Positions 53,438 through 62,009 of a stretch of DNA of 64,000 bases are shown piece by piece. Positions within the stretch are counted from its first letter, which is position 1. Every line of letters starts with the position of its first letter. The notes under the pieces were generated by a model. It had not been told where the DNA came from and did no database searches. It worked only from the letters and a program-made list of their open reading frames with translations. This DNA is from Pseudomonadota bacterium. GTDB lineage: Bacteria > Pseudomonadota > Alphaproteobacteria > Sphingomonadales > Sphingomonadaceae. Both the position numbers and the translations under genes were made by a program. Where the stretch lies: contig JBCBSU010000001.1 in the NCBI GenBank assembly GCA_039818985.1, forward strand, positions 584,367-648,366, written 5' to 3'.

Positions 53438-54528
53438 TGGCGGAACTGCAGGTTGAACAGCATATGGTGATGGGTGCGCAACAGGCACTTGACGACATGG
53501 CATTGCTGCGTTCGGATCGTTTCCGCCTTGAGCGTGAAGATGACTGGATCCGGCTCGACGAGATCATCACCGATCTGGAAAAAGGCCGTCGCCGTCGGGT
53601 CAGCGATGCCGATGCGCTGGCTTTGCCGACTCTCTATCGCAAGACCGTTTCGGCCTTGTCGATTGCACGCGAAAGCTCACTAGATGCCGGATTGATCGCC
53701 TATCTCGAGGCGCTGACCGCGCGTGCCTATTATCAGGTCTATGGTCCGCGCACCGGTTTCATACGCTGGCTGGCGGGTTTTTTCGCCGGTGGCTGGAGTG
53801 GCGCTGTGCGCGCGATCTGGCTCGATATTCTTGTCATATTGGTGGTCATGGTCGCCGGGGCGCTGGTCGGCTATCTGCTGGTCGATCAGGACAATGACTG
53901 GTTCTATTCGCTGGTGCCCGGTGGACTCGCCGGGGGGCGGGTGCCCGGTGCCGATCCCGAACTGTTGCGCCAGACTATTGGTGGCGCCGAGGGAGCGAGT
54001 GAGGCGATGTCGGTATTCGCCGCCTATCTGTTCAGCAACAATGCCCAGGTGGCGATCTTTGCGTTCGCGCTGGGCTTTGCCTTCGGTATCCCCTCGGTGT
54101 TGCTGGTGGTCCATAACCTCACCCTTTTGGGGGCGATGTTCTGGGTGTTCAACGATGCCGGGCTGGGGGTTGAATTTGCCGGCTGGCTGTCAATCCACGG
54201 TACCACCGAATTACTGGCCATCGCGCTTGCGGGCGCGGCCGGACTGCATATCGGGCGTGCCATGGCCTTTCCCGGTCGCAAAACCTATCTCCAAGCGTTG
54301 CAACAGGCCGGGGTGACCAGCGCCATGGTGATGACCGGGGTGGTGCTGATGCTGGTGCTCGCCGGGTTGCTCGAAGGCTACGCACGCCAGCTTATCACCG
54401 GCACATCGGCGCGTTTTTTCATCGGCTATGGCCTGTTGGCGCTGTGGGCCGGCTATTTTGCCTTTGCCGGACGGCGCAGCGAGATGCTGGCCCGGCGTGA
54501 AGCAAGCGAGACGAACAATGGCTTCTGA
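53437..54528 (+). CDS. Stage II sporulation protein M-like membrane protein
   Basis: A 363-residue inner-membrane protein of the SpoIIM family, found widely in non-sporulating bacteria next to MoxR/DUF58/RDD genes. About 110 cytoplasmic residues come first, then several membrane segments (about 125-150, 185-215, 215-250, 270-300, 310-345) with SNNAQVAIFAFALGFAFGIPSVLLVVHNLTLLG and HGTTELLAIALAGAAG, which are family features. It starts one base before the end of the DUF58 stop. Role outside spore formers is unknown. Confidence 0.87.
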   Translation: MAELQVEQHMVMGAQQALDDMALLRSDRFRLEREDDWIRLDEIITDLEKGRRRRVSDADALALPTLYRKTVSALSIARESSLDAGLIAYLEALTARAYYQVYGPRTGFIRWLAGFFAGGWSGAVRAIWLDILVILVVMVAGALVGYLLVDQDNDWFYSLVPGGLAGGRVPGADPELLRQTIGGAEGASEAMSVFAAYLFSNNAQVAIFAFALGFAFGIPSVLLVVHNLTLLGAMFWVFNDAGLGVEFAGWLSIHGTTELLAIALAGAAGLHIGRAMAFPGRKTYLQALQQAGVTSAMVMTGVVLMLVLAGLLEGYARQLITGTSARFFIGYGLLALWAGYFAFAGRRSEMLARREASETNNGF

Positions 54529-55465
54529 TCCGGCTATCGGGGGTGCAGCTGTAATACGTAGTCGGCTGTCTGCCGGCCTCTCGCCCAAATTACAGCGGCG
54601 GCTGGTGACGCCCGAAGGCGTGACGCTCAACATCCATGTTGCCGGTGCTGGCGCGCGCCTCGGAGCATTGCTGCTCGACCTTACCTTTCTCACCGCAATC
54701 TATATCGGCTATCTGATCGGGCTTTTTGCGCTGGTCTTTGGCCTGGGGCTTGAGAATGATCGCGAGAGCGGCATTGTCGAATTTCTGCTGGTCATCTCGA
54801 TCATCTTCCTGTTTCTCCTGCGCAACGGCTATTTTCTGGCATTTGAACTGGGTCCGCGCGGAGCCACCTGGGGCAAGCGGATTATCGGCATCCGGGTGGC
54901 GGCGCGCGATGGTGGGCGGCTGGCGCCCGAGGCGGTGATTGCGCGCAACCTGATACGCGAAGTCGAGATATTCCTGCCGATGCAGTTCCTCATCGTGCTG
55001 GCAACCGAGCAGGACAGCAGCACCTTCACGCTGATCGCCGGTACTTTGTGGGTATTGGTCTTCGCCACCTTTCTGCTGTTCAATCGCGACCGGCTGCGCT
55101 GTGGCGACCTGCTGGCAGGGACGTGGGTGGTAATGGCGCCGAAGCAGAAGCTGACCGAGGTGGTGGCACCACGCGAAACCATGGTGGCTGCCGCCGCGCG
55201 TGGTTCAGATTACCGCTTTACCGATGAAGAGCTGGGCATTTACGGCGAATATGAGTTGCAGGCTCTGGAACAGGTGCTGCGTGATGGTTCGGAAGAGAGT
55301 GAGCGCACCGTCTATGTCACTATCTGCAACAAGCTGGGCTGGGAGCCGGGCGAGGGCGATGAACGCGCTTTCCTTGAAAACTATTATACCCAACTGCGCC
55401 AGCGCCTCGAAAGCGGTATGCGCTTCGGCAAGAGGCGGGCCGACAAATTTGACGATGCCGATTAG
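54518..55465 (+). CDS. RDD family membrane protein
   Basis: A 315-residue protein with an RDD module: ARLGALLLDLTFLTAIYIGYLIGL near residues 44-68 (the Arg and Asp that name the family), a second membrane segment near 85-105, and GATWGKRIIGIRVAARDGG near residue 120. A third segment lies near 165-190. The C-terminal third is soluble and acidic. It overlaps the SpoIIM-like gene by 11 bases and ends the operon, 8 bases before the convergent crtI stop. Some RDD proteins are Na+/H+ antiporters; the role here is not known. Confidence 0.87.
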   Translation: MASDPAIGGAAVIRSRLSAGLSPKLQRRLVTPEGVTLNIHVAGAGARLGALLLDLTFLTAIYIGYLIGLFALVFGLGLENDRESGIVEFLLVISIIFLFLLRNGYFLAFELGPRGATWGKRIIGIRVAARDGGRLAPEAVIARNLIREVEIFLPMQFLIVLATEQDSSTFTLIAGTLWVLVFATFLLFNRDRLRCGDLLAGTWVVMAPKQKLTEVVAPRETMVAAAARGSDYRFTDEELGIYGEYELQALEQVLRDGSEESERTVYVTICNKLGWEPGEGDERAFLENYYTQLRQRLESGMRFGKRRADKFDDAD

Positions 55466-55473
55466 GTGCCGGA

Positions 55474-57159
55474 CTATTCCGCAGCGATAGGCGGTACTTC
55501 TTCGCCATCGATGCCGCGTGGGCTGCCATTGACGATGGTATCGGGAACATCGAAATCCTTGGCGACTTCGCGGGCTGTCATTTTCGCCGACATCATCACC
55601 GACGGGGTGCCGCCGCCCGGCTGGGTGCCCTGTCCGACGAGATAGAGATTGGTGATGTCTTCGCTGCGGTTGTGCGGTCGGAAGAATGCCGTCTGGGTCA
55701 GCACCGGCTCAACCCCAAAGCCATTGCCCATATGCGAATTGAGCGTCTGCTGGAAATAATTGGGCGTGACAAAGCTCTTATAGACCAGCCGCTCACGCAA
55801 ATTGGGGATATGGCCGCGTTCATCAAGGAAGCGCAGCACCGTCTCACAGAATTCCTCGCCGATCTCGTCCCAGTCGAGATCGCTCTGATTATTAGGCACT
55901 GGCACCAGCGTATAGGCGGCATGATGGCCCTCAGGCGCGAGGCTGGGGTCGGTCAGTGTCGGGATATGCAGATATTGCGAGAAGTCAGGGCCAAGGATCT
56001 TGCGGTCGAAAATATCGGTCAGCAACTCCTCATAGCGCGGCCCCAAAATGATATTGTGGTGCCGCAAATCCGGGTCGCCATCGGCTTTCTTGTAGCCGAA
56101 ATATATGACCATGATCGACATGCTCTGCTTGCGGAATTTGACCAGCGCATCGCGGTTGATCTTGCGGTGCTTCTTGTCGACCAGGTTGAGATAGGTGCTG
56201 GCATAATCGCCATTGGACACCACCAGATCGGCATTGAGAACATCACCCGACTTCAAGGCCACACCAGTCGCGGTGCGCTTGCCATCTACCTTTTCGACAT
56301 CAATGCGCTCGACCTCGGCGTTAAGCCGCAATGTGCCGCCAAGCTCCTCGAACTTGCGGACCAGTCCGTTAACCAGCGCGCCGGTGCCGCCCATGGCGAA
56401 ATGCACGCCCCAGGTGCGCTCGACAAAATGGATCATTGCATAAATGGCAGGCACTTTGAGCGGATTGCCGCCGACCAGTAGCGGTTCAAAGCTGAACACC
56501 TGGCGCATCTTGTCGGATTTGAAAAACTTCTTCACCAGGCTGAACAGTGGTTGCACTGCCTTCAGCTTCACCAGATCGGGCGCCACTTTGAGCATCGCAC
56601 CGACATTGCCGAAATAGGTATAGCCAAGCTCGATAAAGCCGCGATCAAAAATAGCGCGCGCCGCCTTGTGGAATTCTTCATAGCCCTCAAGGTCTTCCGG
56701 GGCGAGCTTCCGGATTTGCTCGCGCAGATTGTCCGGGTCGGCGTCATAATCAAAATAGGTGCCATCATCGAAATACACCCGGTAAAAAGGCAGCACCGGG
56801 ATGATTTCGACATATTTGCTGGTATTCGGCCCGCCACTGACACCAATGGTGATGCGCTGATTATCGCCCATAATCTCTGGTGGGAAGTCGGGATCACCGA
56901 GGGCAGCGCAATCCCGTTCAAGCGAAAACAGTTCTTCGATAAAATAGGGTACGGTAAGCACCGTCGGGCCCATATCGAAAGTGAAGCCCTCAGCCTTACG
57001 GACATAGGCGCGACCGCCTGGCGCATCGAGCTTTTCGACGATGGTTGTATCAAAGCCAAGGCTTTGCAGTCTTATGCCACAGGCAATGCCACCAATGCCC
57101 GAACCGATAACGATGGCCTTTTTGCGTTCGCTATTGTTGTTGGTCGTTATTGTGCTCAC
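55474..57159 (-). CDS. crtI: CrtI-type phytoene desaturase
   Basis: FAD-dependent carotenoid desaturase that introduces double bonds into phytoene toward lycopene or a related product. The 561-residue product opens with the dinucleotide motif [20 protein letters not shown], followed by [28 protein letters not shown], and closes with the family signature [23 protein letters not shown]. It is about 60 residues longer than typical CrtI, with an insert near residues 95-120 ([12 protein letters not shown]). It begins with GTG, with AGAGGG upstream. No crtB, crtE or crtY is adjacent, so the rest of the pathway is elsewhere. Number of desaturation steps cannot be told. Confidence 0.92.
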   Translation of the reverse strand: MSTITTNNNSERKKAIVIGSGIGGIACGIRLQSLGFDTTIVEKLDAPGGRAYVRKAEGFTFDMGPTVLTVPYFIEELFSLERDCAALGDPDFPPEIMGDNQRITIGVSGGPNTSKYVEIIPVLPFYRVYFDDGTYFDYDADPDNLREQIRKLAPEDLEGYEEFHKAARAIFDRGFIELGYTYFGNVGAMLKVAPDLVKLKAVQPLFSLVKKFFKSDKMRQVFSFEPLLVGGNPLKVPAIYAMIHFVERTWGVHFAMGGTGALVNGLVRKFEELGGTLRLNAEVERIDVEKVDGKRTATGVALKSGDVLNADLVVSNGDYASTYLNLVDKKHRKINRDALVKFRKQSMSIMVIYFGYKKADGDPDLRHHNIILGPRYEELLTDIFDRKILGPDFSQYLHIPTLTDPSLAPEGHHAAYTLVPVPNNQSDLDWDEIGEEFCETVLRFLDERGHIPNLRERLVYKSFVTPNYFQQTLNSHMGNGFGVEPVLTQTAFFRPHNRSEDITNLYLVGQGTQPGGGTPSVMMSAKMTAREVAKDFDVPDTIVNGSPRGIDGEEVPPIAAE

Positions 57160-57246
57160 GCTTTGCCCTCTATTGTCACTTTTTGCCCGGTTTCATGGGC
57201 ATATCCAATGTCGCAGATAACGCAGACTGCTGGGCTTTGTTCCGGC

Positions 57247-58767
57247 TCAGCCCCGGAGTTTCCGCCACGCCAGATCGGCAAATTCGCACAGCAATGGCCG
57301 CGTATCGCGCGGGTCGATGATATCCTCGACCGCGAATTTCTCGGCGGTGCGGAAGGGCGACGTTACGGCATCAAGCCGTGCCTTTATCTCTTGCAAGCGC
57401 GATTCCGGGTTTTCGGCGGCTTCCAGTTCAGCCTTATAGGCAACCTCCAGCCCGCCCGATATCGGCAGCGAGCCCCAATCGCCCGAGGGCCAGGCGAAGC
57501 GATATTGGAAGCTCTCCGCATTGCTCATCGCGCTGCCGGCAATGCCATAGGCGCGGCGGACAATGACGCAGGCGAGCGGCACCTGCGCGCGATAGACCGC
57601 GTTCATTGCATTAACGCCATAGCGAATGGTGCCCGCTTTCTCAGCCTCGCTGCCGATCATGAAACCGGGATTATCGACCAGATGCACAATCGGTAGTCGG
57701 AACTGGTCGGCGAGTTTGACGAAGCGCTCGGCTTTTTCGGAGGTTTTGGCTTCCCATGAGCCGCCGAGATAGCTCGGGTCACTGGCGAGCACCGCCACCG
57801 GCCAGCCATCCAGCCGGGCAAAGGCGGTGATCACCGCGCGCCCCCAGCGCTTGCCCATCTCGAACACGCTACCCGTATCGCACACGCTCTCGATAATTCG
57901 GCGCATCGAATAGACCTGATCGCTCTCCCGCGGCACCGCAGAGAGCAGCGCTTCATCGCGTCGGTCCGTTGGGTCGGTGCTGTCTATGCGCGCGGCCAGA
58001 CTATCGATGGAAGAGGGCAGATAGGAGAGGAACCGCCGCGCCACCGCGAACGCCTCGGCCTCGCTGGCGACTTCCTCATCGACCACGCCATTGCGCGTGT
58101 GGATATCCGATCCGCCCAGCTCTTCCTTGTTGACCGTCTCACCAATCGCGGCAGCGACTGCGGGACCAGCAGCGAAAAGTTGCGACAGGCCTTTGACCAT
58201 CACCGAATAATGGCTGGCCACCGTCCGCGCCGCGCCAAGGCCCGCAGTCGGTCCCAAGGCCAGTGCCACCACCGGCACCGTTTCGAGGTTACGGATGACA
58301 TCATCCCAGCCGGGGACATAGGGCACATAGGTATAGCCCATATCCTCCAGCATCTTGACCGATCCGCCACCGCCTGTGCCGTCAATCATCCGGATAAGCG
58401 GCAGCCGCATCTCGTGCGCCATCGCCTCGCACTGGACGAATTTGCGATGCAGCGCCGCGTCCGCCGCGCCGCCGCGCACGGTAAAATCATCGGCGCTGGC
58501 GACCACCGGACGGCCATCCATATCGGCGCGGCCAAAGATGAAATTGGAAGGTGAGGCGTCGATCAACTGGCCGCTCTCGTCATACTCGCCGCGTCCGGCA
58601 ATCTTGCCAATCTCGCGAAAGCTGTCGGCATCGACCAGCGCATCAAGCCGTGCGCGCGCATCCATTTTGCCGCGACCATGCTGACGCTTGACCTTGTCAG
58701 TGCCGCCCATTTTCTCGGCTGCATCCTGACGAAAACGCAGCTCTTCCAGTTCTTTTTCCCAACTCAT
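57247..58767 (-). CDS. Acyl-CoA carboxylase carboxyltransferase subunit
   Basis: A 506-residue biotin-dependent carboxyltransferase of the propionyl/methylcrotonyl-CoA carboxylase beta type. Paired crotonase-like halves are visible: GTGGGGSVKMLED and VPVVALALGPTAGLGAARTVASH in the first, and LVDNPGFMIGSEAEKAGTIRYG and VPLACVIVRRAYGIAGSAM in the second, which form the two oxyanion holes. No biotin carboxylase or biotin carrier gene is adjacent, so it must pair with an unlinked alpha subunit. The start at 58767 (MSWEKELEEL) fits homologues better than the open extension to 58809. It is divergent from a tetR gene with a shared operator, so it is probably repressed by that TetR protein. Confidence 0.88.
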   Translation of the reverse strand: MSWEKELEELRFRQDAAEKMGGTDKVKRQHGRGKMDARARLDALVDADSFREIGKIAGRGEYDESGQLIDASPSNFIFGRADMDGRPVVASADDFTVRGGAADAALHRKFVQCEAMAHEMRLPLIRMIDGTGGGGSVKMLEDMGYTYVPYVPGWDDVIRNLETVPVVALALGPTAGLGAARTVASHYSVMVKGLSQLFAAGPAVAAAIGETVNKEELGGSDIHTRNGVVDEEVASEAEAFAVARRFLSYLPSSIDSLAARIDSTDPTDRRDEALLSAVPRESDQVYSMRRIIESVCDTGSVFEMGKRWGRAVITAFARLDGWPVAVLASDPSYLGGSWEAKTSEKAERFVKLADQFRLPIVHLVDNPGFMIGSEAEKAGTIRYGVNAMNAVYRAQVPLACVIVRRAYGIAGSAMSNAESFQYRFAWPSGDWGSLPISGGLEVAYKAELEAAENPESRLQEIKARLDAVTSPFRTAEKFAVEDIIDPRDTRPLLCEFADLAWRKLRG

Positions 58768-58833
58768 GCCCAAGCTGTAACCGAGCCACGCCAACGGGAA
58801 AAGTACCAATCAGATGAGAAAGAGGTTCAAATT

Positions 58834-58865
58834 TTTATCAATGATAAAATTTTATCGTTGATAAA
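58834..58865. promoter_or_regulatory. 32-bp TetR-type operator between the carboxyltransferase and tetR genes
   Basis: TTTATCA at 58834-58840 and TGATAAA at 58859-58865 are the outer arms; GATAAAATTTTATC at 58843-58856 is a perfect inner palindrome. The whole 32 bases are palindromic except for one symmetric pair (A/G at 58841/58858 region). It also contains two tandem TTATCA/TGATAA units, fitting two dimers. It lies 67 bases before the carboxyltransferase start and 51 bases before the tetR start. Confidence 0.6.
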
Positions 58866-58916
58866 GTTATCGGATTTGTTTTACCTTATGTGCGACTCAG
58901 AAAGGGACGGCATCTC

Positions 58917-59615
58917 ATGGTGGACACACGCGCCAGCAATATGGCGGAACGGCGCGAGCGTATTCTGCAGGCCGCTTGCACTATTATTGCCGAGAAAGGG
59001 GTGGAAGGGTTGACTACGCGCGGCCTGGCCGCCGCCGCCAATGTCACGGCACCGACACTGTATAATCTGATCGGCGGCAAAGAGGATATCATCCGCGAGC
59101 TGATCAACGAGAATGTTGAAGAGGTCTGGGCAGAACTGGACTTTGAAGCGATTGAATCGCCATCGGATATGGCGGACCATATCATCGACACCGTTTACGA
59201 TCAGATCATGACCGACGGGGCTTATGTTCGGGCCACCGTCATCGCCAGCGAAGAAATTCCCGGTGCTTTTGCCGCGCGCGGCGATATGGGTTTTGCGCAT
59301 GGTGCAGCCGGCCAGCGTTCAGCAGAAATGGCGATTACCGCTTGCCGCGCCGCCTTGGCGAAAGGCATGCTCCAAGGCACTCTTTCGCCCGAAATCCTTG
59401 GGCTGCAGATGTTTATTTCCTATCGCGGGCCTTTGCGCGACTGGGCCCATGGCGTGATCAGCCCACAGGAAATGCGCCGCCGTCAGCTTCGCGGTTTTTA
59501 CCTGGTATTGGCGGCTGATGCCGCACCCGATTTTCGCGCCAGCCTGTTGGGAAAACTGGCGGCGCTCGAAGAGGATGAAGCCACAAATAGAGCGGCCTGT
59601 GAAGGAAGAGGTTAG
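58917..59615 (+). CDS. TetR family transcriptional regulator
   Basis: A 232-residue regulator. The N-terminal helix-turn-helix (RERILQAACTIIAEKGVEGLTTRGLAAAANVTAPTLYNLIGGKEDIIREL, split here at residues 13-60) is a clear TetR DNA-binding domain; the C-terminal part is a helical ligand domain with no recognised ligand signature. ATG 58917 has AAAGGGACGG upstream. It heads an operon with a small membrane protein and a desaturase and is divergent from the carboxyltransferase, with the 32-bp operator between. I infer repression of both, relieved by an acyl-CoA or fatty acid-like ligand. Confidence 0.9.
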   Translation: MVDTRASNMAERRERILQAACTIIAEKGVEGLTTRGLAAAANVTAPTLYNLIGGKEDIIRELINENVEEVWAELDFEAIESPSDMADHIIDTVYDQIMTDGAYVRATVIASEEIPGAFAARGDMGFAHGAAGQRSAEMAITACRAALAKGMLQGTLSPEILGLQMFISYRGPLRDWAHGVISPQEMRRRQLRGFYLVLAADAAPDFRASLLGKLAALEEDEATNRAACEGRG

Positions 59616-59619
59616 AGCC

Positions 59620-59814
59620 ATGCAATCCGTTGCCCATTTCATTGCCAAAATCCTGCCATTGCTGTTCGCTTTTGGCTTTTTGGTACCGCTGATCATGCAA
59701 ATGATGCTGGCGCTGGAGATCACACCGCCATTCGGTCTGACGGCGCTGGTTTTTGCGCTAATCGTCGGCGGTGGCTGGGGCTTGTTCGCGCAGATTAAGG
59801 GGCGCTGGATATGA
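59620..59814 (+). CDS. Small two-TM membrane protein between tetR and desaturase
   Basis: A 64-residue hydrophobic protein with two membrane segments (about residues 6-29 and 36-57) joined by EITPPFG. The ATG at 59620 has GGAAGAGG upstream and lies five bases after the tetR stop. The stop overlaps the desaturase start (ATGA), which implies coupled synthesis. I recognise no family; it could be a partner or assembly factor of the desaturase. Confidence 0.6.
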   Translation: MQSVAHFIAKILPLLFAFGFLVPLIMQMMLALEITPPFGLTALVFALIVGGGWGLFAQIKGRWI

Positions 59815-60701
59815 ATATGCACCAGAGTGTGACCGTGCCCGAGAATCTGAGCGATCTCACCGAGGCTGAACTGAAAAAGATGGAGCTCAAAATTGCGCGC
59901 AAATATTCCGGGATGTTCCCGTGGATGATCGTGATTTGGGGTTTTGCCAATATGGTCTGCTGGCTGGCGCTGTGGCCGCTGGTGATGCTCGATATCATCC
60001 CCTTATGGCTGGGTTTCATCATTGCCACCATCAACATGGCTTTGGTTTATCTGCCAACGCACGATGCGCAGCATGACATTATCGCGCGTCCGGGCCAGAA
60101 GCTGCGTTGGCTCAATGAACTGGTCGGCCATGCAACGAGCTGGATGCTTATCTATCCGTTTCAGGTGCTGCGCATCACCCATATGGAGCATCACAAACAC
60201 ACCAATGATCCGGAATTGGATGTCGATATCGAATCCCACGCGCCGGGGCCATGGTCTGCCATCTGGGCAACCATTCGCGGGCGTCAGCCGAATGCCAAGC
60301 GCAACCGTGACTATGTCGCTGCGCTGGTGCGTGCAGGCCGTGAAGACCTGCTGCTTGTGGCCCTGGCCTATCAACTCGGTTATATCGCTATTCTCTCTGC
60401 GCTGGCATGGAACGGCTATGCGCTGGAGGCCTTCTTTCTGTGGTGGCTGCCCTATAGCATTGCCTATAGCTACATCATCTTTTTCCTGAGCTGGGCACCG
60501 CATCAGGGCAAAGGCCAGGGCCGCTATAAGGATACGCGCAGCTGGCGCTCGACATTGGGCAATATCGGCTCGATGGGGATGCAATATCATATCGTGCATC
60601 ATCTCCATCCCTATATCCCGCTCTACCAGACACCCGCAGCCTATCGTGAAATGCTGCCGATATTGAAGGCGCGCGGCTGTGAATTGGGTGGGCGGGACTA
60701 G
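59811..60701 (+). CDS. Membrane fatty acid desaturase/hydroxylase-type di-iron enzyme
   Basis: A 296-residue integral membrane di-iron enzyme. The three histidine clusters are HDAQH near residues 82-86, HMEHHKH near 122-128 and HIVHHLHP near 262-269, set among four to six membrane segments, the layout of acyl-lipid and acyl-CoA desaturases and of carotenoid hydroxylases/ketolases. The proximity of crtI, some 2.6 kb away on the other strand, leaves a carotenoid substrate open, but control by TetR together with an acyl-CoA carboxyltransferase points rather to fatty acid metabolism. It is convergent with and overlaps the methyltransferase gene by four bases. Confidence 0.82.
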   Translation: MNMHQSVTVPENLSDLTEAELKKMELKIARKYSGMFPWMIVIWGFANMVCWLALWPLVMLDIIPLWLGFIIATINMALVYLPTHDAQHDIIARPGQKLRWLNELVGHATSWMLIYPFQVLRITHMEHHKHTNDPELDVDIESHAPGPWSAIWATIRGRQPNAKRNRDYVAALVRAGREDLLLVALAYQLGYIAILSALAWNGYALEAFFLWWLPYSIAYSYIIFFLSWAPHQGKGQGRYKDTRSWRSTLGNIGSMGMQYHIVHHLHPYIPLYQTPAAYREMLPILKARGCELGGRD

Positions 60702-61345
60702 CTGACCATCCGTGCCACGCCGCTCTCCACCCAGCCGAGGATGCGTGGTGTTTTGGGCATATATTCGCCGGTTGGATTGTCGACCGCGAAACCGGCCTGA
60801 CGCACCGCATCGGCGATCGGGCGTGTGAGGTGACAGCCGCCGGCCATGCGCTTCCATATCGGCTCGACCCGGCGCTGCCAGAGATGGACGCCGGGGTCGG
60901 GCGCGGCGCCATGCTCGAGGAACAATAGCTGACCATCGGGTCGCAGCACGCGGCGTGCTTCTTTGAGCGCCTGGGCCTGATCCTGCACCGAGCACAGGGT
61001 GAAGGTGATCAGCACAGTGTCGAAGCTATTATCCGCAAAGGGCAGAGCCTCGGCGATGCCGCCAACCAGGTCCATAGGGATTTGTGCTGCCGCGACATTG
61101 GCACGGGCACGGTCAAGCAGTTGCGGCGACGGGTCGATGCCGGTGATATGATCGATCTTGTCGCCATCGTAAAATTGCGCGTTGATGCCGCCGCCGGCGC
61201 CGAATTCCAGCACCTTGCCGCGTGCCAGCGGCACGATCTGGCTGCGCCGCTTCATGATTTGCGGCTGGCCGCAGGCAAAACAGATCAACCGCGGCACCAC
61301 ATGCCGGTCCCAGAAATTGGGCTGGGGAGAGTGGTTGGTGGTCAT
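60698..61345 (-). CDS. Class I SAM-dependent methyltransferase (UbiE/METTL7-like)
   Basis: A 215-residue cytoplasmic methyltransferase. SAM-binding motif I is VLEFGAGGGINAQFY near residues 45-59, with acidic GIDPSPQLLDRA as motif post-I and DTVLITFTLCSVQDQAQALKEARRVLRPDGQLLFLEHG (residues 109-145 in pieces) giving motifs II and III. The N-terminal stretch PRLICFACGQPQIMKRR resembles phospholipid or small-molecule methyltransferases of the UbiE/COQ5-related group. Substrate cannot be told. Its 3' end overlaps that of the desaturase on the opposite strand. Confidence 0.85.
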   Translation of the reverse strand: MTTNHSPQPNFWDRHVVPRLICFACGQPQIMKRRSQIVPLARGKVLEFGAGGGINAQFYDGDKIDHITGIDPSPQLLDRARANVAAAQIPMDLVGGIAEALPFADNSFDTVLITFTLCSVQDQAQALKEARRVLRPDGQLLFLEHGAAPDPGVHLWQRRVEPIWKRMAGGCHLTRPIADAVRQAGFAVDNPTGEYMPKTPRILGWVESGVARMVS

Positions 61346-61364
61346 CTCTGTCCTGCCATGCTGA

Positions 61365-61985
61365 TCAGCTTTCCGCCTTCATCTTCTCCACTGCTTCATA
61401 GGTCAGCCGCACGTGATCGCGATAATCCATCTCGCTGTGCACCATGGCGACATTGCCATCCTGACCAATGACATAGCTGGTGCGGCTGGCGGTGATGAGA
61501 TTCGCCGGGTCGAGCGCGACGCCGTAGCCTGACATGATCTCTGGTGTTGCCTGCGCTACGGCAAATTTGTCGCGACAGGCTTCGGTGGAGAAACGCGCCA
61601 GCGTCTCCACATCATCGCCCGACAGACCGAAGACCTTTGCTCCCATCGCCTCAAAGTCATCATTGCGATCGGCAAATTCCTTCGACTCCAGGGTACAGCC
61701 CGAAGTGAAGGCGGCGGGGAAGAAATACAGAACCACAGGGCCATTTTTCAGTTGCGCTGCCAGATCCAGGGTGAAGGCTTCACCCGCCAGCGCACCCTCG
61801 GTGGTGAACATCGGTGCTGCGGCACCCACTGCCAGCGGTGTGCCGGGGTCCTGCGCTGCGGTTTCTGCGGTGGCTTCGGCCGCATCGCCTGAAGCTTCGG
61901 CTGCGGCGCTTTCACCGGGCGATTTGTTGCAGGCGGTGGTGCCGAGCAGCGCTGTGGCTGCAAACAAGGTCAAAACTGTGCGCAT
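61365..61985 (-). CDS. Lipoprotein peroxiredoxin (BCP/AhpC-TSA family)
   Basis: A 206-residue thiol peroxidase with an export signal. The N-terminus MRTVLTLFAATALLGTTAC ends in a lipobox with Cys19, followed by a 35-residue Ala/Glu-rich spacer and a peroxiredoxin domain. The peroxidatic cysteine is Cys97 in PAAFTSGC (Pro-x3-Thr-x2-Cys form), and Cys137 (STEAC) may be the resolving one. Most BCP-type enzymes are cytoplasmic, so an outer- or inner-membrane lipoprotein form acting in the periplasm is less usual. ATG 61985 has GAAGGGAACGG upstream. Confidence 0.88.
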   Translation of the reverse strand: MRTVLTLFAATALLGTTACNKSPGESAAAEASGDAAEATAETAAQDPGTPLAVGAAAPMFTTEGALAGEAFTLDLAAQLKNGPVVLYFFPAAFTSGCTLESKEFADRNDDFEAMGAKVFGLSGDDVETLARFSTEACRDKFAVAQATPEIMSGYGVALDPANLITASRTSYVIGQDGNVAMVHSEMDYRDHVRLTYEAVEKMKAES

Positions 61986-62009
61986 GAAATATTCCGTTCC
62001 CTTCAATAT

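Noticed and set aside
59811-60701. Beta-carotene ketolase or hydroxylase (crtW/crtZ) assignment for the desaturase
   Set aside because: The His boxes fit the superfamily, but the specific HDAMHG and NxHLEHH ketolase motifs are not present and the operon context points to acyl-CoA metabolism.
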